Assembly (NCBI GenBank): GCA_032160545.1
Contig: JAVHVN010000159.1
Coordinates: forward strand, 12,603 to 76,602
Origin: DATGFB01 sp032160545
Lineage (GTDB): Bacteria; Actinomycetota; Actinomycetes; Mycobacteriales; Jatrophihabitantaceae
Length of the DNA: 64,000 bases
Reading direction: 5' to 3'
The notes under the pieces were generated by a model, which had not been told where the DNA came from, ran no database searches, and worked only from the letters and a program-made list of their open reading frames with translations. Position numbers and translations under genes: made by a program. This document shows, piece by piece, positions 54,719 to 63,438 of this stretch. Every line of letters begins with the position of its first letter. Within the stretch, counting starts at the first letter, position 1.

Positions 54719-55363
54719 TCAGTCGTCGCGTGTCAACAACGTCGGCTTGGGCTCGAGGTGCGCCAGCCCGTTCCATCCGAGGTTCACCAGGTGGGCGGCG
54801 ACCTCTTCACGCTTGGGCTTGCGCTCCTCGAGCCACCACTGGCCGGTGAGCGCGACCATGCCGACGAGCATCTGGGCGTACATCGGGGCGAGCTTGGTCG
54901 AAATCCCGCGCGACGCGAACTCGCGGCTCATGATGTGCTCGACCTGGCTGGCGATGTCGTTGAGCAGCGACGAGAACGTCCCGCCCCCCGACCCGGCGAC
55001 CGGGGAGTCGCGGGACAGGATGCGGAACCCGTCGGTCTGTTCCTCGATGTAGGTGAGCAACGCCAGCGCGGCCCGCTCGACGAGCTTGCGGGGATGCCCT
55101 TCGGACAATGCCGCGGTGAGGCGCTCGAGCAGGTCGCTCATCTCGCGGTCGACGACGACGGCGTACAGGCCTTCCTTGCCGCCGAAATGTTCGTAGACCA
55201 CCGGCTTGCTCACGCCGGCACGGGCTGCGATCTCCTCGATCGAGGTCGCCTCGAAGCCTCGCTGCGCGAACAGCGAGCGCCCGACGTCCAGCAGCTGTTC
55301 GCGCCGTTCCCGTCCGGTCATCCGGACCCTGGGACGCCCTCCGGATTCGCTCATCCCGGCCAT
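54719..55363 (-). CDS. TetR-family transcriptional regulator
   Basis: 214 residues. N-terminal HTH (about 17-65; RREQLLDVGRSLFAQRGFEATSIEEIAARAGVSKPVVYEHF) and a helical ligand domain. ATG 55363 or 55354 may be the start. A closely similar regulator is common in Streptomyces and relatives. Its target cannot be read; the desaturase at 58824 and the transglycosylase gene just upstream are candidates by proximity only. Confidence 0.9.
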   Translation of the reverse strand: MAGMSESGGRPRVRMTGRERREQLLDVGRSLFAQRGFEATSIEEIAARAGVSKPVVYEHFGGKEGLYAVVVDREMSDLLERLTAALSEGHPRKLVERAALALLTYIEEQTDGFRILSRDSPVAGSGGGTFSSLLNDIASQVEHIMSREFASRGISTKLAPMYAQMLVGMVALTGQWWLEERKPKREEVAAHLVNLGWNGLAHLEPKPTLLTRDD

Positions 55364-55391
55364 CGTTCCACGAACGCGGCGAAGGCGTGCG

Positions 55392-56603
55392 TCAGCTCCT
55401 GCTGGGCGCCGGCACGGGTGGCGAGCCGGCCCCGGGCACGGACGAGCCCGCGGGCGCCGTGCCGGCCGGCGATGTCGAGGGCGTCGGGGACGTAGGGGAC
55501 GCGCTGCTCGGCTGATTCGTCGATGCGGGATCGACCGGCTGCGATGTCGCCGCAGGTGACGTCGGGGTCGCCGTCGGGGGCGGTGCCGGGGTGGCTGTGG
55601 CGCCCCCGGTGGCCGCCGGCGTCGCTGCGGAAGGGGACTGCTGCACGCCGAGCAGAGCGCCCGGATTCACCGGTGGCGTGTCGGACCGGCCGGTGGGCAG
55701 CGTGCCGGCCGGCGGCGTGGGCACCGCGATGCCGCCGAAGTCGCGGGCGTATGTCGATTCGATCGACAGGACGAGGCGGAGGTACTCGTCCGAGTCGTTG
55801 TACGCACGGACCGCCCGCACCTGGGCGCTGATCGTGCTCAGGTCACCCTGCCCGGCACAGAGGTAGCGCGCCGCCGACGCCGCGGCATCGATGATGTTGA
55901 ACGGGTCGGCGCGATGATCGCCGTTCGCATCCACGCCGAAGGCCTGCCACGTGGTCGGGATGAACTGCATCGGCCCGACGGCGCGGTCGTACACCCGGTC
56001 CCCGTCGAGCGTGCCCCGATCGGAGTCATGCACCAGCGTGGTGCCGTGCCCGTCCAGCGCGGGACCGACGATGCGGCGGGTGGTCGAGCCGTCGCGGCGC
56101 AGCGACGAGCCGCCGAAGCGACCGTGATCCGATTCGACCCGCCCGATCGCCGCCACGAGGGGCCACGGCAGCCGGCAGCCCGGGTCGGCCAGCCGCTCGA
56201 TGGCCCCGGCGGCCTGGTAGGCCTCCAGCGCCACGGTCGGGATCCCGTCGCCGGCGAGGGTCGTCACGGTGGGCGACGCCGGGGTGGTCCGCTTCGGCGC
56301 CGACGGCGTGGCCACCGACTCGGACGGCGGCACCCAGACGTACGGAGGCGGGACGACGTGCTCGCCGGCACCGATGAGATTGAGCAGGCTCGGTGCGTCG
56401 ATGGTTGCGAGCACGGTACGTGCCGTGCCGCGACCGGTCGCCAGGCTGCTCGCGACCAGGGCGACGACGGCGAGGGTGACCCCGGCGATCCTGACGGGCG
56501 CGGAACGGTAGACCCGCGTGACGAGCGGCGGACCCGCGTAGCGCGCCGGCCGGGACGGACGGTGCCGGCCGGACGGACGCCGGGACGCACCGTTCGGACT
56601 CAC
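55392..56603 (-). CDS. Exported lytic transglycosylase (SLT_2-like)
   Basis: 403 residues from GTG 56603. A basic N-terminus (1-~38), one membrane helix or signal anchor (about 39-58), a Pro-rich linker, then the catalytic domain (about 115-280) with AAIGRVESDHGRFGG (catalytic Glu) and GPMQFIPTTWQAFG, and a long Pro/Thr/Ala-rich C-terminal tail. It would cleave murein glycan strands. It is 28 bp upstream of the tetR gene on the same strand. Confidence 0.88.
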   Translation of the reverse strand: MSPNGASRRPSGRHRPSRPARYAGPPLVTRVYRSAPVRIAGVTLAVVALVASSLATGRGTARTVLATIDAPSLLNLIGAGEHVVPPPYVWVPPSESVATPSAPKRTTPASPTVTTLAGDGIPTVALEAYQAAGAIERLADPGCRLPWPLVAAIGRVESDHGRFGGSSLRRDGSTTRRIVGPALDGHGTTLVHDSDRGTLDGDRVYDRAVGPMQFIPTTWQAFGVDANGDHRADPFNIIDAAASAARYLCAGQGDLSTISAQVRAVRAYNDSDEYLRLVLSIESTYARDFGGIAVPTPPAGTLPTGRSDTPPVNPGALLGVQQSPSAATPAATGGATATPAPPPTATPTSPAATSQPVDPASTNQPSSASPTSPTPSTSPAGTAPAGSSVPGAGSPPVPAPSRS

Positions 56604-56793
56604 CAATTCACGCCTTCGGTCACGGGGCGGAGGACGGCGCCAGAATAGGTTTCGGCCTACGTGCGTGCGACGGGGTCGACGCGACGTTCGTCCGCTGTTC
56701 AGCCGCCGTTGCACCGCGCCGCCCGGATCGTCGCGGTTGATGACGGTTGTCCGGTCACGGCGGCAAGCACCGCGCCTGGACGATGATGGAGCC

Positions 56794-57570
56794 ATGACGA
56801 CGAGGTCACCGGCCGAGCCGGTCACATACAGCAGCTACCTGCGACTCGACGAGCTGTTGTCCTGCCAGTCGCCGGCGACCGACCACCACGACGAGCTGCT
56901 GTTCGTCGTCATCCACCAGGTCTACGAGCTGTGGTTCAAGCAGATCCTGCACGAGGCGGCGCTGCTGCAACGCCGTCTGGAGGAGGGCAACGGGCCCGGC
57001 GCCCTGCACACCGGGCGGCGCATTGCCAAGATCCTCAAGACGATCGTGGGGCAGCTCGACGTCCTCGAGACGATGACCCCGCGGCAGTTCCACGCGTTCC
57101 GTCCCGAGCTCGGGACGTCGAGCGGGTTCCAGTCCAACCAGTTCCGTGAGCTCGAGGCAGTGCTCGGGCGGCGCGACTTCACCGAGCCCACGGCCGACCC
57201 GCGCCTGGACGCCGCGCTGCACCGCCGCCCGGTCTTCGCCTCGCTGCTGCGCTACCTCGTCGCGTGCGGGTGGCCCGTGCCCCGCGAGATCCTCGACCGC
57301 GACCCGCACCTGCCTTGGACGGGCGACGACACCGTGCAGGCGCTGCTGCGGGAGGTCTACCGCGACGACACCTCGCAGGCCGCCGAGGTGTGCGAGGCGC
57401 TGGTCGACATCGACGAGGGCGTGCAGGAGTGGCGCTACCGCCACGTGAAGATGGTCGAGCGCATCATCGGGGCCAAGATCGGCACCGGCGGCTCGGCCGG
57501 TGCCGAGTACCTGCGCGCGACGCTGTTCCGCCCGTCGTTCCCCGATCTCTGGGCGGTGCGCGGTGCCTGA
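56794..57570 (+). CDS. kynA: Tryptophan 2,3-dioxygenase
   Basis: 258 residues from ATG 56794 (GGAG 4 nt upstream). Distal-side His in FVVIHQVYELWFKQI near 33, substrate-binding FRPELGTSSGFQSNQFRELE near 104-123, and proximal His in WRYRHVKMVERIIG near 218. The heme enzyme opens the indole ring to N-formylkynurenine. It overlaps kynU by 8 bp. No formamidase gene follows in the window. Confidence 0.95.
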   Translation: MTTRSPAEPVTYSSYLRLDELLSCQSPATDHHDELLFVVIHQVYELWFKQILHEAALLQRRLEEGNGPGALHTGRRIAKILKTIVGQLDVLETMTPRQFHAFRPELGTSSGFQSNQFRELEAVLGRRDFTEPTADPRLDAALHRRPVFASLLRYLVACGWPVPREILDRDPHLPWTGDDTVQALLREVYRDDTSQAAEVCEALVDIDEGVQEWRYRHVKMVERIIGAKIGTGGSAGAEYLRATLFRPSFPDLWAVRGA

Positions 57571-58813
57571 GCCGGCCCGGTCGGCCGCCGAGGCGCGCGC
57601 GGCCGACGCCGCGGACCCGCTCGCCTTCACCCGCAGTCGCTTCGCCTTGCCCCCGGGCGTCGTCTACCTCGATGGCAACTCGCTCGGGGCGCTGCCCGCG
57701 CACGTCCCCGCCGTGGTCGCCGACGCCGTCACCCGGCAATGGGGCACCGATCTCATCGCGTCGTGGAACGAACCGAACGACTGGTGGGGCCTGCCCGCGC
57801 GCGTCGGCGACCGCATCGGGCGACTGGTCGGCGCCGGCCCGGGCCAGGTGACCTGCGGCGACTCGACGACGGTCCAGCTGTTCCAGGCCCTCGCCGCCCT
57901 CGCGCGCCTGGCGTCCGGGCGGCGCACGATCGTCACCGACGGCGACAACTTCCCCACCGACCAGTACGTGGCCGAGTCAGTGGCGCGCCTGCTCGGCATG
58001 CGACTCGTGCGGGTCTCGCCGTCCCGGCTCGACGACGTTCTGGACGACGACACCGCGGTCGTCGCGTTCAGTGCGCTCGACTATCGAACCGGTGAGCTGT
58101 GGGACGCGCCCGCGATCACCGCCGCGGCGCACGCGAACGGCGCGTTGATGCTCTGGGACCTCAGCCACGTCGTCGGCGCCCTGCCCTTCGGCCTCGACTC
58201 GCTCGGGGCCGACGCCGCGGTGGGCTGCTCGTACAAGTACCTCAACGGTGGGCCCGGCGCACCGGCGTGGATCTACCTGCCGCACCGGCACCAGGCCGCA
58301 GCGGAGCTGCCGGTCACCGGCTGGCACGGACACGCCGCGCCGTTCGACCTCGAGCCGGTGTACGCCCCGGCGCCCGGCATCGCGCGGGCGCGGATCGGCA
58401 CGCCGCCGGTGCTGTCGATGCTCGCGCTCGAGGCGGCACTGGATGTGTGGGACGGGGTGGATCTCGCCGTGGTGCGGACGAAGTCGCTGGCCCTGACCGA
58501 TCTGGTGCTCGACTACACCGCGACGCACCTGGCCGGCTTCGGCGTCGAGGCGGTGACCCCGCGCGAGCCCGCGCGGCGCGGCTCGCAGGTGTCGCTGCGG
58601 ATGCCGCGTGCCTACCAGGTGACGCGAGCGCTGGCGTCCCGGGGAGTCGTCGGGGACTTCCGGGCGCCCGACCTGGTGCGGCTCGGGTTCACCCCGCTCT
58701 ACCTGAGCTACGCAGAGGTCTGGGCGGCGATGGAGACGCTGCGCGAGGTGCTCGCGGGGCGGGCCTACGACGACCCGAGGTTCGCGCGCGCCGCGGCCAC
58801 GCCCGTCACCTGA
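57563..58813 (+). CDS. kynU: Kynureninase
   Basis: 416 residues from GTG 57563. Fold-type I PLP enzyme; YLDGNSLGALP near 30, DLSHVVGALPFGL, PLP Lys in CSYKYLNGGPGAPAW near 225, and TPPVLSMLALEAAL. It cleaves kynurenine to anthranilate and alanine. Coupled to kynA by the 8-bp overlap. The tryptophan pathway here would end at anthranilate. Confidence 0.95.
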   Translation: MPEPARSAAEARAADAADPLAFTRSRFALPPGVVYLDGNSLGALPAHVPAVVADAVTRQWGTDLIASWNEPNDWWGLPARVGDRIGRLVGAGPGQVTCGDSTTVQLFQALAALARLASGRRTIVTDGDNFPTDQYVAESVARLLGMRLVRVSPSRLDDVLDDDTAVVAFSALDYRTGELWDAPAITAAAHANGALMLWDLSHVVGALPFGLDSLGADAAVGCSYKYLNGGPGAPAWIYLPHRHQAAAELPVTGWHGHAAPFDLEPVYAPAPGIARARIGTPPVLSMLALEAALDVWDGVDLAVVRTKSLALTDLVLDYTATHLAGFGVEAVTPREPARRGSQVSLRMPRAYQVTRALASRGVVGDFRAPDLVRLGFTPLYLSYAEVWAAMETLREVLAGRAYDDPRFARAAATPVT

Positions 58814-58823
58814 CGGGCGGGGC

Positions 58824-59765
58824 TCAGCCGTCGACGCGGCGCAGCTTGGCGAGCCGTTCGGGCTTCGGCCAGCGCACGTCCGTGGCCCAGCCGAGCTTCT
58901 CGAACAGCCAGATCACGCGGGCCGCCTCGTCGATCTGCCCGCGTAGCACCCCGTGCCGGGCGGCCGTCGGGTCGGCGTGGTGCATGTTGTGCCAGCTCTC
59001 GCCGAAGCTCAGGATCGCGAGCGGCCAGAAGTTGGTGCTCTTGTCGCGAGCCACGAACGGCTTCTCGCCGATGGTGTGACAGATCGAGTTGATCGACCAC
59101 GTGACGTGGTGCAGGACGAACACCCGGACGAGCGAGGCCCAGAAGAACGCCGACAGCGCGCCCGTCCACGACCAGGTGATCAGCCCACCCAGCACGGGCG
59201 GCAGGAACATCGACACCAGGACCCACGCCGGGAACAGCCGGTCGACGCGCTCGATGTCGCGGTCGTGCATCAGGTCGGGGGCGAACTTCTCGCGGTTGGT
59301 GTGCTCGACGTCGAACATCCAGCCGAGGTGCGCGAAGCCGAGCCCCTTGATCAGCGCCGGGACCGTCTCGCCGTAGCGCCACGGCGAGTGCGGGTCGCCC
59401 TCGCGGTCGCTGAACGCGTGGTGCCGGCGGTGGTCGGCCACCCAGCGGATGACCGGGCCCTCGACGGCGAGGCTGCCCGCGACGGCGAGCGCGATGCGCA
59501 GCGGCCGGTTGGCCTTGAACGAACTGTGCGTGAAGTAGCGGTGGTAGCCGACGGTGATGCCGAGCCCCGACACGATGTAGAAGGCCAGGGACAGAGCGAC
59601 GTCCGTCCAGCCCAGTCCCCACCCCCACGCGACCGGGACGGCGGCGGCGAAGGCCAGGAACGGCACGATCACGAAGGTGTAGAGCAGGAACTGTTCACCG
59701 TGCTTCTTCTCGCCCTCGAAAACGGGCTTCGGAGCGGAGGCGCGACGTTCGTCCAGCAAAGTCAT
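58824..59765 (-). CDS. Membrane acyl-CoA/acyl-lipid desaturase
   Basis: 313 residues, four membrane helices. Three His boxes: HRYFTH near 75, HRRHH near 112 and HNMHH near 256, which bind the di-iron centre. Closest to bacterial delta-9 stearoyl-CoA-type desaturases. It adjusts membrane fluidity. The TetR regulator at 54719 could control it, but this is inference. Ends 10 bp from the convergent kynU. Confidence 0.93.
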   Translation of the reverse strand: MTLLDERRASAPKPVFEGEKKHGEQFLLYTFVIVPFLAFAAAVPVAWGWGLGWTDVALSLAFYIVSGLGITVGYHRYFTHSSFKANRPLRIALAVAGSLAVEGPVIRWVADHRRHHAFSDREGDPHSPWRYGETVPALIKGLGFAHLGWMFDVEHTNREKFAPDLMHDRDIERVDRLFPAWVLVSMFLPPVLGGLITWSWTGALSAFFWASLVRVFVLHHVTWSINSICHTIGEKPFVARDKSTNFWPLAILSFGESWHNMHHADPTAARHGVLRGQIDEAARVIWLFEKLGWATDVRWPKPERLAKLRRVDG

Positions 59766-59891
59766 CAGGTCGGTCTTCCTCGTGCAGCCGGGAGCCTGTC
59801 GGCCTGGTTACGCCAGCGTAACTTACGTCGTCGTAGCCGCAAGGCGGCTCGGCGCGTTTCGGCGCGGCGGATAGGCTGGCATCCCCGACAG

Positions 59892-59964
59892 TGGGGGGTG
59901 GGGTAATCGGCAGCCCGCCGGCCTTTGGAGCCGTGCAGTCTCGGTTCGAGTCCGAGCCCCCCAG
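59892..59964 (+). tRNA. tRNA-Gln(TTG)
   Basis: 73 nt. Acceptor TGGGGGG/CCCCCCA, D arm GGG...CCC, anticodon loop CTTTGGA giving UUG, 5-nt variable loop, T arm CTCGG TTCGAGT CCGAG, discriminator G. One C-U mismatch is at the outer pair of the anticodon stem. CA follows but not a full CCA. Its place just upstream of glmU is common in actinobacteria. Confidence 0.93.
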
Positions 59965-60003
59965 CACCGACCGGCACGTCGCACACGAAAGGGTCCGCCC
60001 GTT

Positions 60004-61452
60004 GTGACCGAGCCCGCCGCCACCGCGCCGGTCGCGGTCGTCGTCCTCGCCGCGGGTGAGGGCACCCGCATGCGCTCGACCACCCCCAAGGTGCTGCACG
60101 GCTTCGCCGGGCGCAGCCTGCTCGGGCACGTCCTCGCCGCCGCGGAGCCACTCGGCGCAACGTCGACGGTGGTGGTCGTCGGGCACGCCCGCGCGGCGGT
60201 CACCGAACACCTCGCCGCGATCGCACCGGCCGCCGTCACCGCCGTCCAGGAGGAGCAGAACGGCACCGGTCACGCGGTGCGCATCGCCCTCGCCCAACTG
60301 CCGGCGCAGGCGGGCGGGACCGTTCTCGTGCTGCCCGCAGACACCCCGCTGTTACGGGCCGCGACCCTCGCGGACCTGGTCGCCGCCCACCGCGCCGAGG
60401 GTGCCGCGGCGACGATGCTGACCAGCCTGGTCGGCGACCCGGACGGCTACGGGCGGGTCATCCGCCGGGCCGACGGCGGTGTCGAGCGCGTCGTCGAGCA
60501 CAAGGACGCCCGCCCCGACGAGCTCGCCGTCGCCGAGATCGCCGCCGGCGTCTACGCGTTCGACGCCGCGCTCCTGCGCGACGCGATCGGCCGGCTCTCG
60601 ACCGACAACGCCCAGGGCGAGGAGTACCTGCCCGACGCGATCGCCGTCCTGCGCGGCGACGGGCACACGATCGCCGCCGTCCCGGCGGACGAGCGAGAGG
60701 TCGCAGGCGTCAACGACCGCGTGCAGCTCGCGGCGGCGCACCGTGCGTACAACCACCGCCTGCTCGAGGCACACATGCGCGCCGGGGTCACCGTGATCGA
60801 CCCCGCGACGACGTGGGTGGACGCGACGGTCACCCTCGAACGCGACGCCGTCCTGCGGCCCTCCGTCGAGCTGCACGGCCGGACGACCGTCGGCGAGGGG
60901 GCCGACATCGGGCCGCAGACCACGCTCACCGACACCCGGGTCGGCGCCCGCAGCCGGCTCGAGCGGGTGGTCGCCGTGGACGCGAGCGTCGGTGCCGACG
61001 TCACGGCGGGCCCGTTCGCCTACCTGCGTCCGGGCACCGCCCTCGCCGACGGTGTGCACATCGGCACCTACGTCGAGATCAAGAACAGCGAGATCGGGAC
61101 GGGCTCCAAGGTGCCGCACCTCTCTTATGTCGGCGACGCCACCGTCGGCGAGCACAGCAACATCGGCGCGGCGACCGTGTTCGTCAACTACGACGGCGTC
61201 GAGAAGCACCGCAGCGTCATCGGCAGCCACGCCCGCACCGGTGCCGACAACATGTTCGTCGCCCCGGTCACGGTCGGTGACGGCGCGTACACGGCCGCCG
61301 GATCGGTCATCACCGAGGACGTGCCACCCGGGGCGATGGCAGTGGCGCGCGCGAAGCAACGCAACGTGGAAGGCTGGGTGGCGAGACGGCGCCCCGGCAC
61401 TGCTGCCGATCACGCTGCCCGATCCGCTCTCGAGGCCGAGGAACAGAGCTGA
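60004..61452 (+). CDS. glmU: Bifunctional GlmU (acetyltransferase/uridyltransferase)
   Basis: 482 residues from GTG 60004. N-terminal uridyltransferase with VVVLAAGEGTRM near 12 and C-terminal left-handed beta-helix with IKNSEIGTGSKVPHLSYVGDA near 360. It makes UDP-GlcNAc for peptidoglycan. A rare TTA Leu codon is at 60352. The stop overlaps the prs ATG by 1 base. Confidence 0.96.
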   Translation: MTEPAATAPVAVVVLAAGEGTRMRSTTPKVLHGFAGRSLLGHVLAAAEPLGATSTVVVVGHARAAVTEHLAAIAPAAVTAVQEEQNGTGHAVRIALAQLPAQAGGTVLVLPADTPLLRAATLADLVAAHRAEGAAATMLTSLVGDPDGYGRVIRRADGGVERVVEHKDARPDELAVAEIAAGVYAFDAALLRDAIGRLSTDNAQGEEYLPDAIAVLRGDGHTIAAVPADEREVAGVNDRVQLAAAHRAYNHRLLEAHMRAGVTVIDPATTWVDATVTLERDAVLRPSVELHGRTTVGEGADIGPQTTLTDTRVGARSRLERVVAVDASVGADVTAGPFAYLRPGTALADGVHIGTYVEIKNSEIGTGSKVPHLSYVGDATVGEHSNIGAATVFVNYDGVEKHRSVIGSHARTGADNMFVAPVTVGDGAYTAAGSVITEDVPPGAMAVARAKQRNVEGWVARRRPGTAADHAARSALEAEEQS

Positions 61453-62432
61453 TGTCGACTTTGCAGGTGGCGGGCCGCAAGAGCCTGATGCTGCTGTCCG
61501 GACGTGCCTACCCCGCGCTGGCCGACGAGATCGCCGATCAGCTCGGCATCACGGTCACCTCGACCACGGCCCGTGACTTCGCCAACGGCGAGACGTTCAT
61601 CAAACCCGACGAGTCCGTACGCGGCACCGACGCCTTCGTCGTGCAGAGCTTCACGACGCCGATCAACCAGCACGTCATGGAGACGCTGATCCTGGTCGAC
61701 GCGCTCAAACGCGCGTCCGCCAAGCGCATCACCGTGGTGGCGCCCTTCTATCCGTACGCGCGGCAGGACAAGAAGCACCGCGGTCGCGAGCCGATCTCGG
61801 CCCGCCTGATCGCCGATCTGTTCAAGACCGCGGGCGCCGACCGCATCATGGCCATCGACCTGCACACGGCGCAGATCCAGGGCTTCTTCGACGGACCGGT
61901 CGACCACCTGTTCGCGCTGCCGCTGCTGGCCGAACACGTCCGGGGCCGCTACCCGGTCGACGACCTGGTCGTCGTCTCGCCCGACACCGGGCGGGTACGG
62001 GTCGCCGAGCAGTGGGCCGACTCCCTCGGGGGCCGCGAGATCGCGTTCGTGCACAAGACCCGCGACATCGACCGCGCGAACGAGGTGGTGGCCAACCGGG
62101 TCGTCGGCGACGTCGAGGGCAAGGTCTGCCTCCTGATCGACGACATGATCGACACCGGCAACTCGATCAGCAAGGCCGCCGAGTTGCTGTTCCTGCACGG
62201 CGCCACCGAGGTCGTCATCGCGGCGACGCACGGCATCTTCTCCGCCCCGGCCACCGACCTGCTCAAGAACAGCCGGGTCACCGAGGTGGTCGTCACCAAC
62301 ACGCTGCCGATCCCCGCCGAGAAGCAGTTCGACAAGCTCACCGTGCTCTCGGTGGCACCGCTGCTCGCCAAGGCGATCCGCGAGGTGTTCGAGGACGGCA
62401 GCGTCACCAGCCTCTTCGACGGCCGCTCCTGA
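61452..62432 (+). CDS. prs: Ribose-phosphate pyrophosphokinase
   Basis: 326 residues. FANGETFIKPDESVRG, MAIDLHTAQIQGFFDGP, VVVSPDTGRVRVAEQWA and the PRPP loop LIDDMIDTGNSI identify PRPP synthetase, which makes PRPP from ribose 5-phosphate and ATP. Operon with glmU as in other Gram-positives. rplY, its usual downstream partner, is 32 kb away. Confidence 0.96.
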   Translation: MSTLQVAGRKSLMLLSGRAYPALADEIADQLGITVTSTTARDFANGETFIKPDESVRGTDAFVVQSFTTPINQHVMETLILVDALKRASAKRITVVAPFYPYARQDKKHRGREPISARLIADLFKTAGADRIMAIDLHTAQIQGFFDGPVDHLFALPLLAEHVRGRYPVDDLVVVSPDTGRVRVAEQWADSLGGREIAFVHKTRDIDRANEVVANRVVGDVEGKVCLLIDDMIDTGNSISKAAELLFLHGATEVVIAATHGIFSAPATDLLKNSRVTEVVVTNTLPIPAEKQFDKLTVLSVAPLLAKAIREVFEDGSVTSLFDGRS

Positions 62433-62449
62433 CCCTTCGCCCCTCCCCA

Positions 62450-62500
62450 TGATCAAGAGATCTCCTGCGTCGAACATCGACGCAGGAGATCTGTTGATCA
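62450..62500. terminator. 51-bp near-perfect hairpin between prs and rsmA
   Basis: Inner arms of 16 bp (62458-62473 and 62477-62492) pair perfectly around ACA. After a G-G mismatch, 7-bp outer arms (62450-62456 and 62494-62500, TGATCAA) pair too. It lies 17 bp past prs and 44 bp before the convergent rsmA end, so a two-way terminator is the simple reading. There is no T-tract. Confidence 0.7.
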
Positions 62501-62544
62501 ACAGGTCATGGTGGGTGGGTGGCCGGCGTACGGATGCAGCTCCG

Positions 62545-63438
62545 TCAGTGCGGACGCGCCGCCGCGACCGCGGCGAACTGGCCGACCGTCAACGTCTCGC
62601 CGCGAGCTCCCGGGTCGATGCCGGCCGCCCGCAGCGCCGCCTCGGCGGCACCGGCACCACCGGCCCAGCCCGCCAGCGCCGCGCGCAAAGTCTTGCGGCG
62701 CTGGGCGAAAGCCGCGTCGACGACGGCGAACACGTCGGCCCGCCGCACGCCGAGCGCCACCGCCGGCGGCTCGCGGCGCTCGAGCCGGACGAGCCCGGAG
62801 TCGACGTTCGGCACCGGCCAGAAGACCCCGCGCGGGACCGCCCCGGCGCGCGTCGCGTCGGCGTACCAGGCGGTCTTGACGCTCGGCACGCCGTAGACCT
62901 TCGAGCCCGGGCCGGCGGCGAGGCGGTCGGCCACCTCGGCCTGCACGAGGACGAGTCCCCGGCGCAGCGAGGGAAGCAGTTCCAGCAGGTGCAGCAGCAC
63001 GGGCACCGCAACGTTGTACGGCAGGTTCGCCACGAGCGCCGTCGGTGGCTCGCCGGGCAGCGAGGTGAGCCGCAGCGCGTCGGCCCGCACGACGTCCAGC
63101 CGCGCGGCCGGCACGCGGGCGGCGACGGTGGCGGGCAGCCGCCCGGCGAGCACGGGATCGATCTCGACCGCGGTCACCGGATGGCCCGCGGCCAGCAGGC
63201 CGAGGGTCAGCGAGCCGAGGCCCGGGCCGATCTCGAGGACCCGCTCGCCTGCGTCCAGCCCGGCGGTTCGGACGATGCGACGGATCGTGTTCGCGTCGTG
63301 GACGAAGTTCTGCCCCAGCGTCTTCGTGGGGCGCAGCCCGAGGTCGGCCGCCAGTGCCCGGATCTCGGCGGGCCCGAGCAGGACGCCGGCGTCGGTCAGT
63401 ACCAGCCCTGCTGCTGCCAGAGCGACCAGGCGCCGCAC
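62545..63438 (-). CDS. rsmA: 16S rRNA dimethyladenosine transferase (RsmA/KsgA)
   Basis: About 297 residues. [16 protein letters not shown] loop [24 protein letters not shown], and ANLPYNV (NLPY) near 120 identify the enzyme that dimethylates A1518/A1519 of 16S rRNA. The start is uncertain: GTG 63438 overlaps the upstream gene by 43 bp; a CTG at 63399 would overlap its stop by 4 nt (CTGA). Downstream of a G5-domain murein hydrolase, as in the rpfB-rsmA order of actinobacteria. Confidence 0.93.
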   Translation of the reverse strand: MRRLVALAAAGLVLTDAGVLLGPAEIRALAADLGLRPTKTLGQNFVHDANTIRRIVRTAGLDAGERVLEIGPGLGSLTLGLLAAGHPVTAVEIDPVLAGRLPATVAARVPAARLDVVRADALRLTSLPGEPPTALVANLPYNVAVPVLLHLLELLPSLRRGLVLVQAEVADRLAAGPGSKVYGVPSVKTAWYADATRAGAVPRGVFWPVPNVDSGLVRLERREPPAVALGVRRADVFAVVDAAFAQRRKTLRAALAGWAGGAGAAEAALRAAGIDPGARGETLTVGQFAAVAAARPH

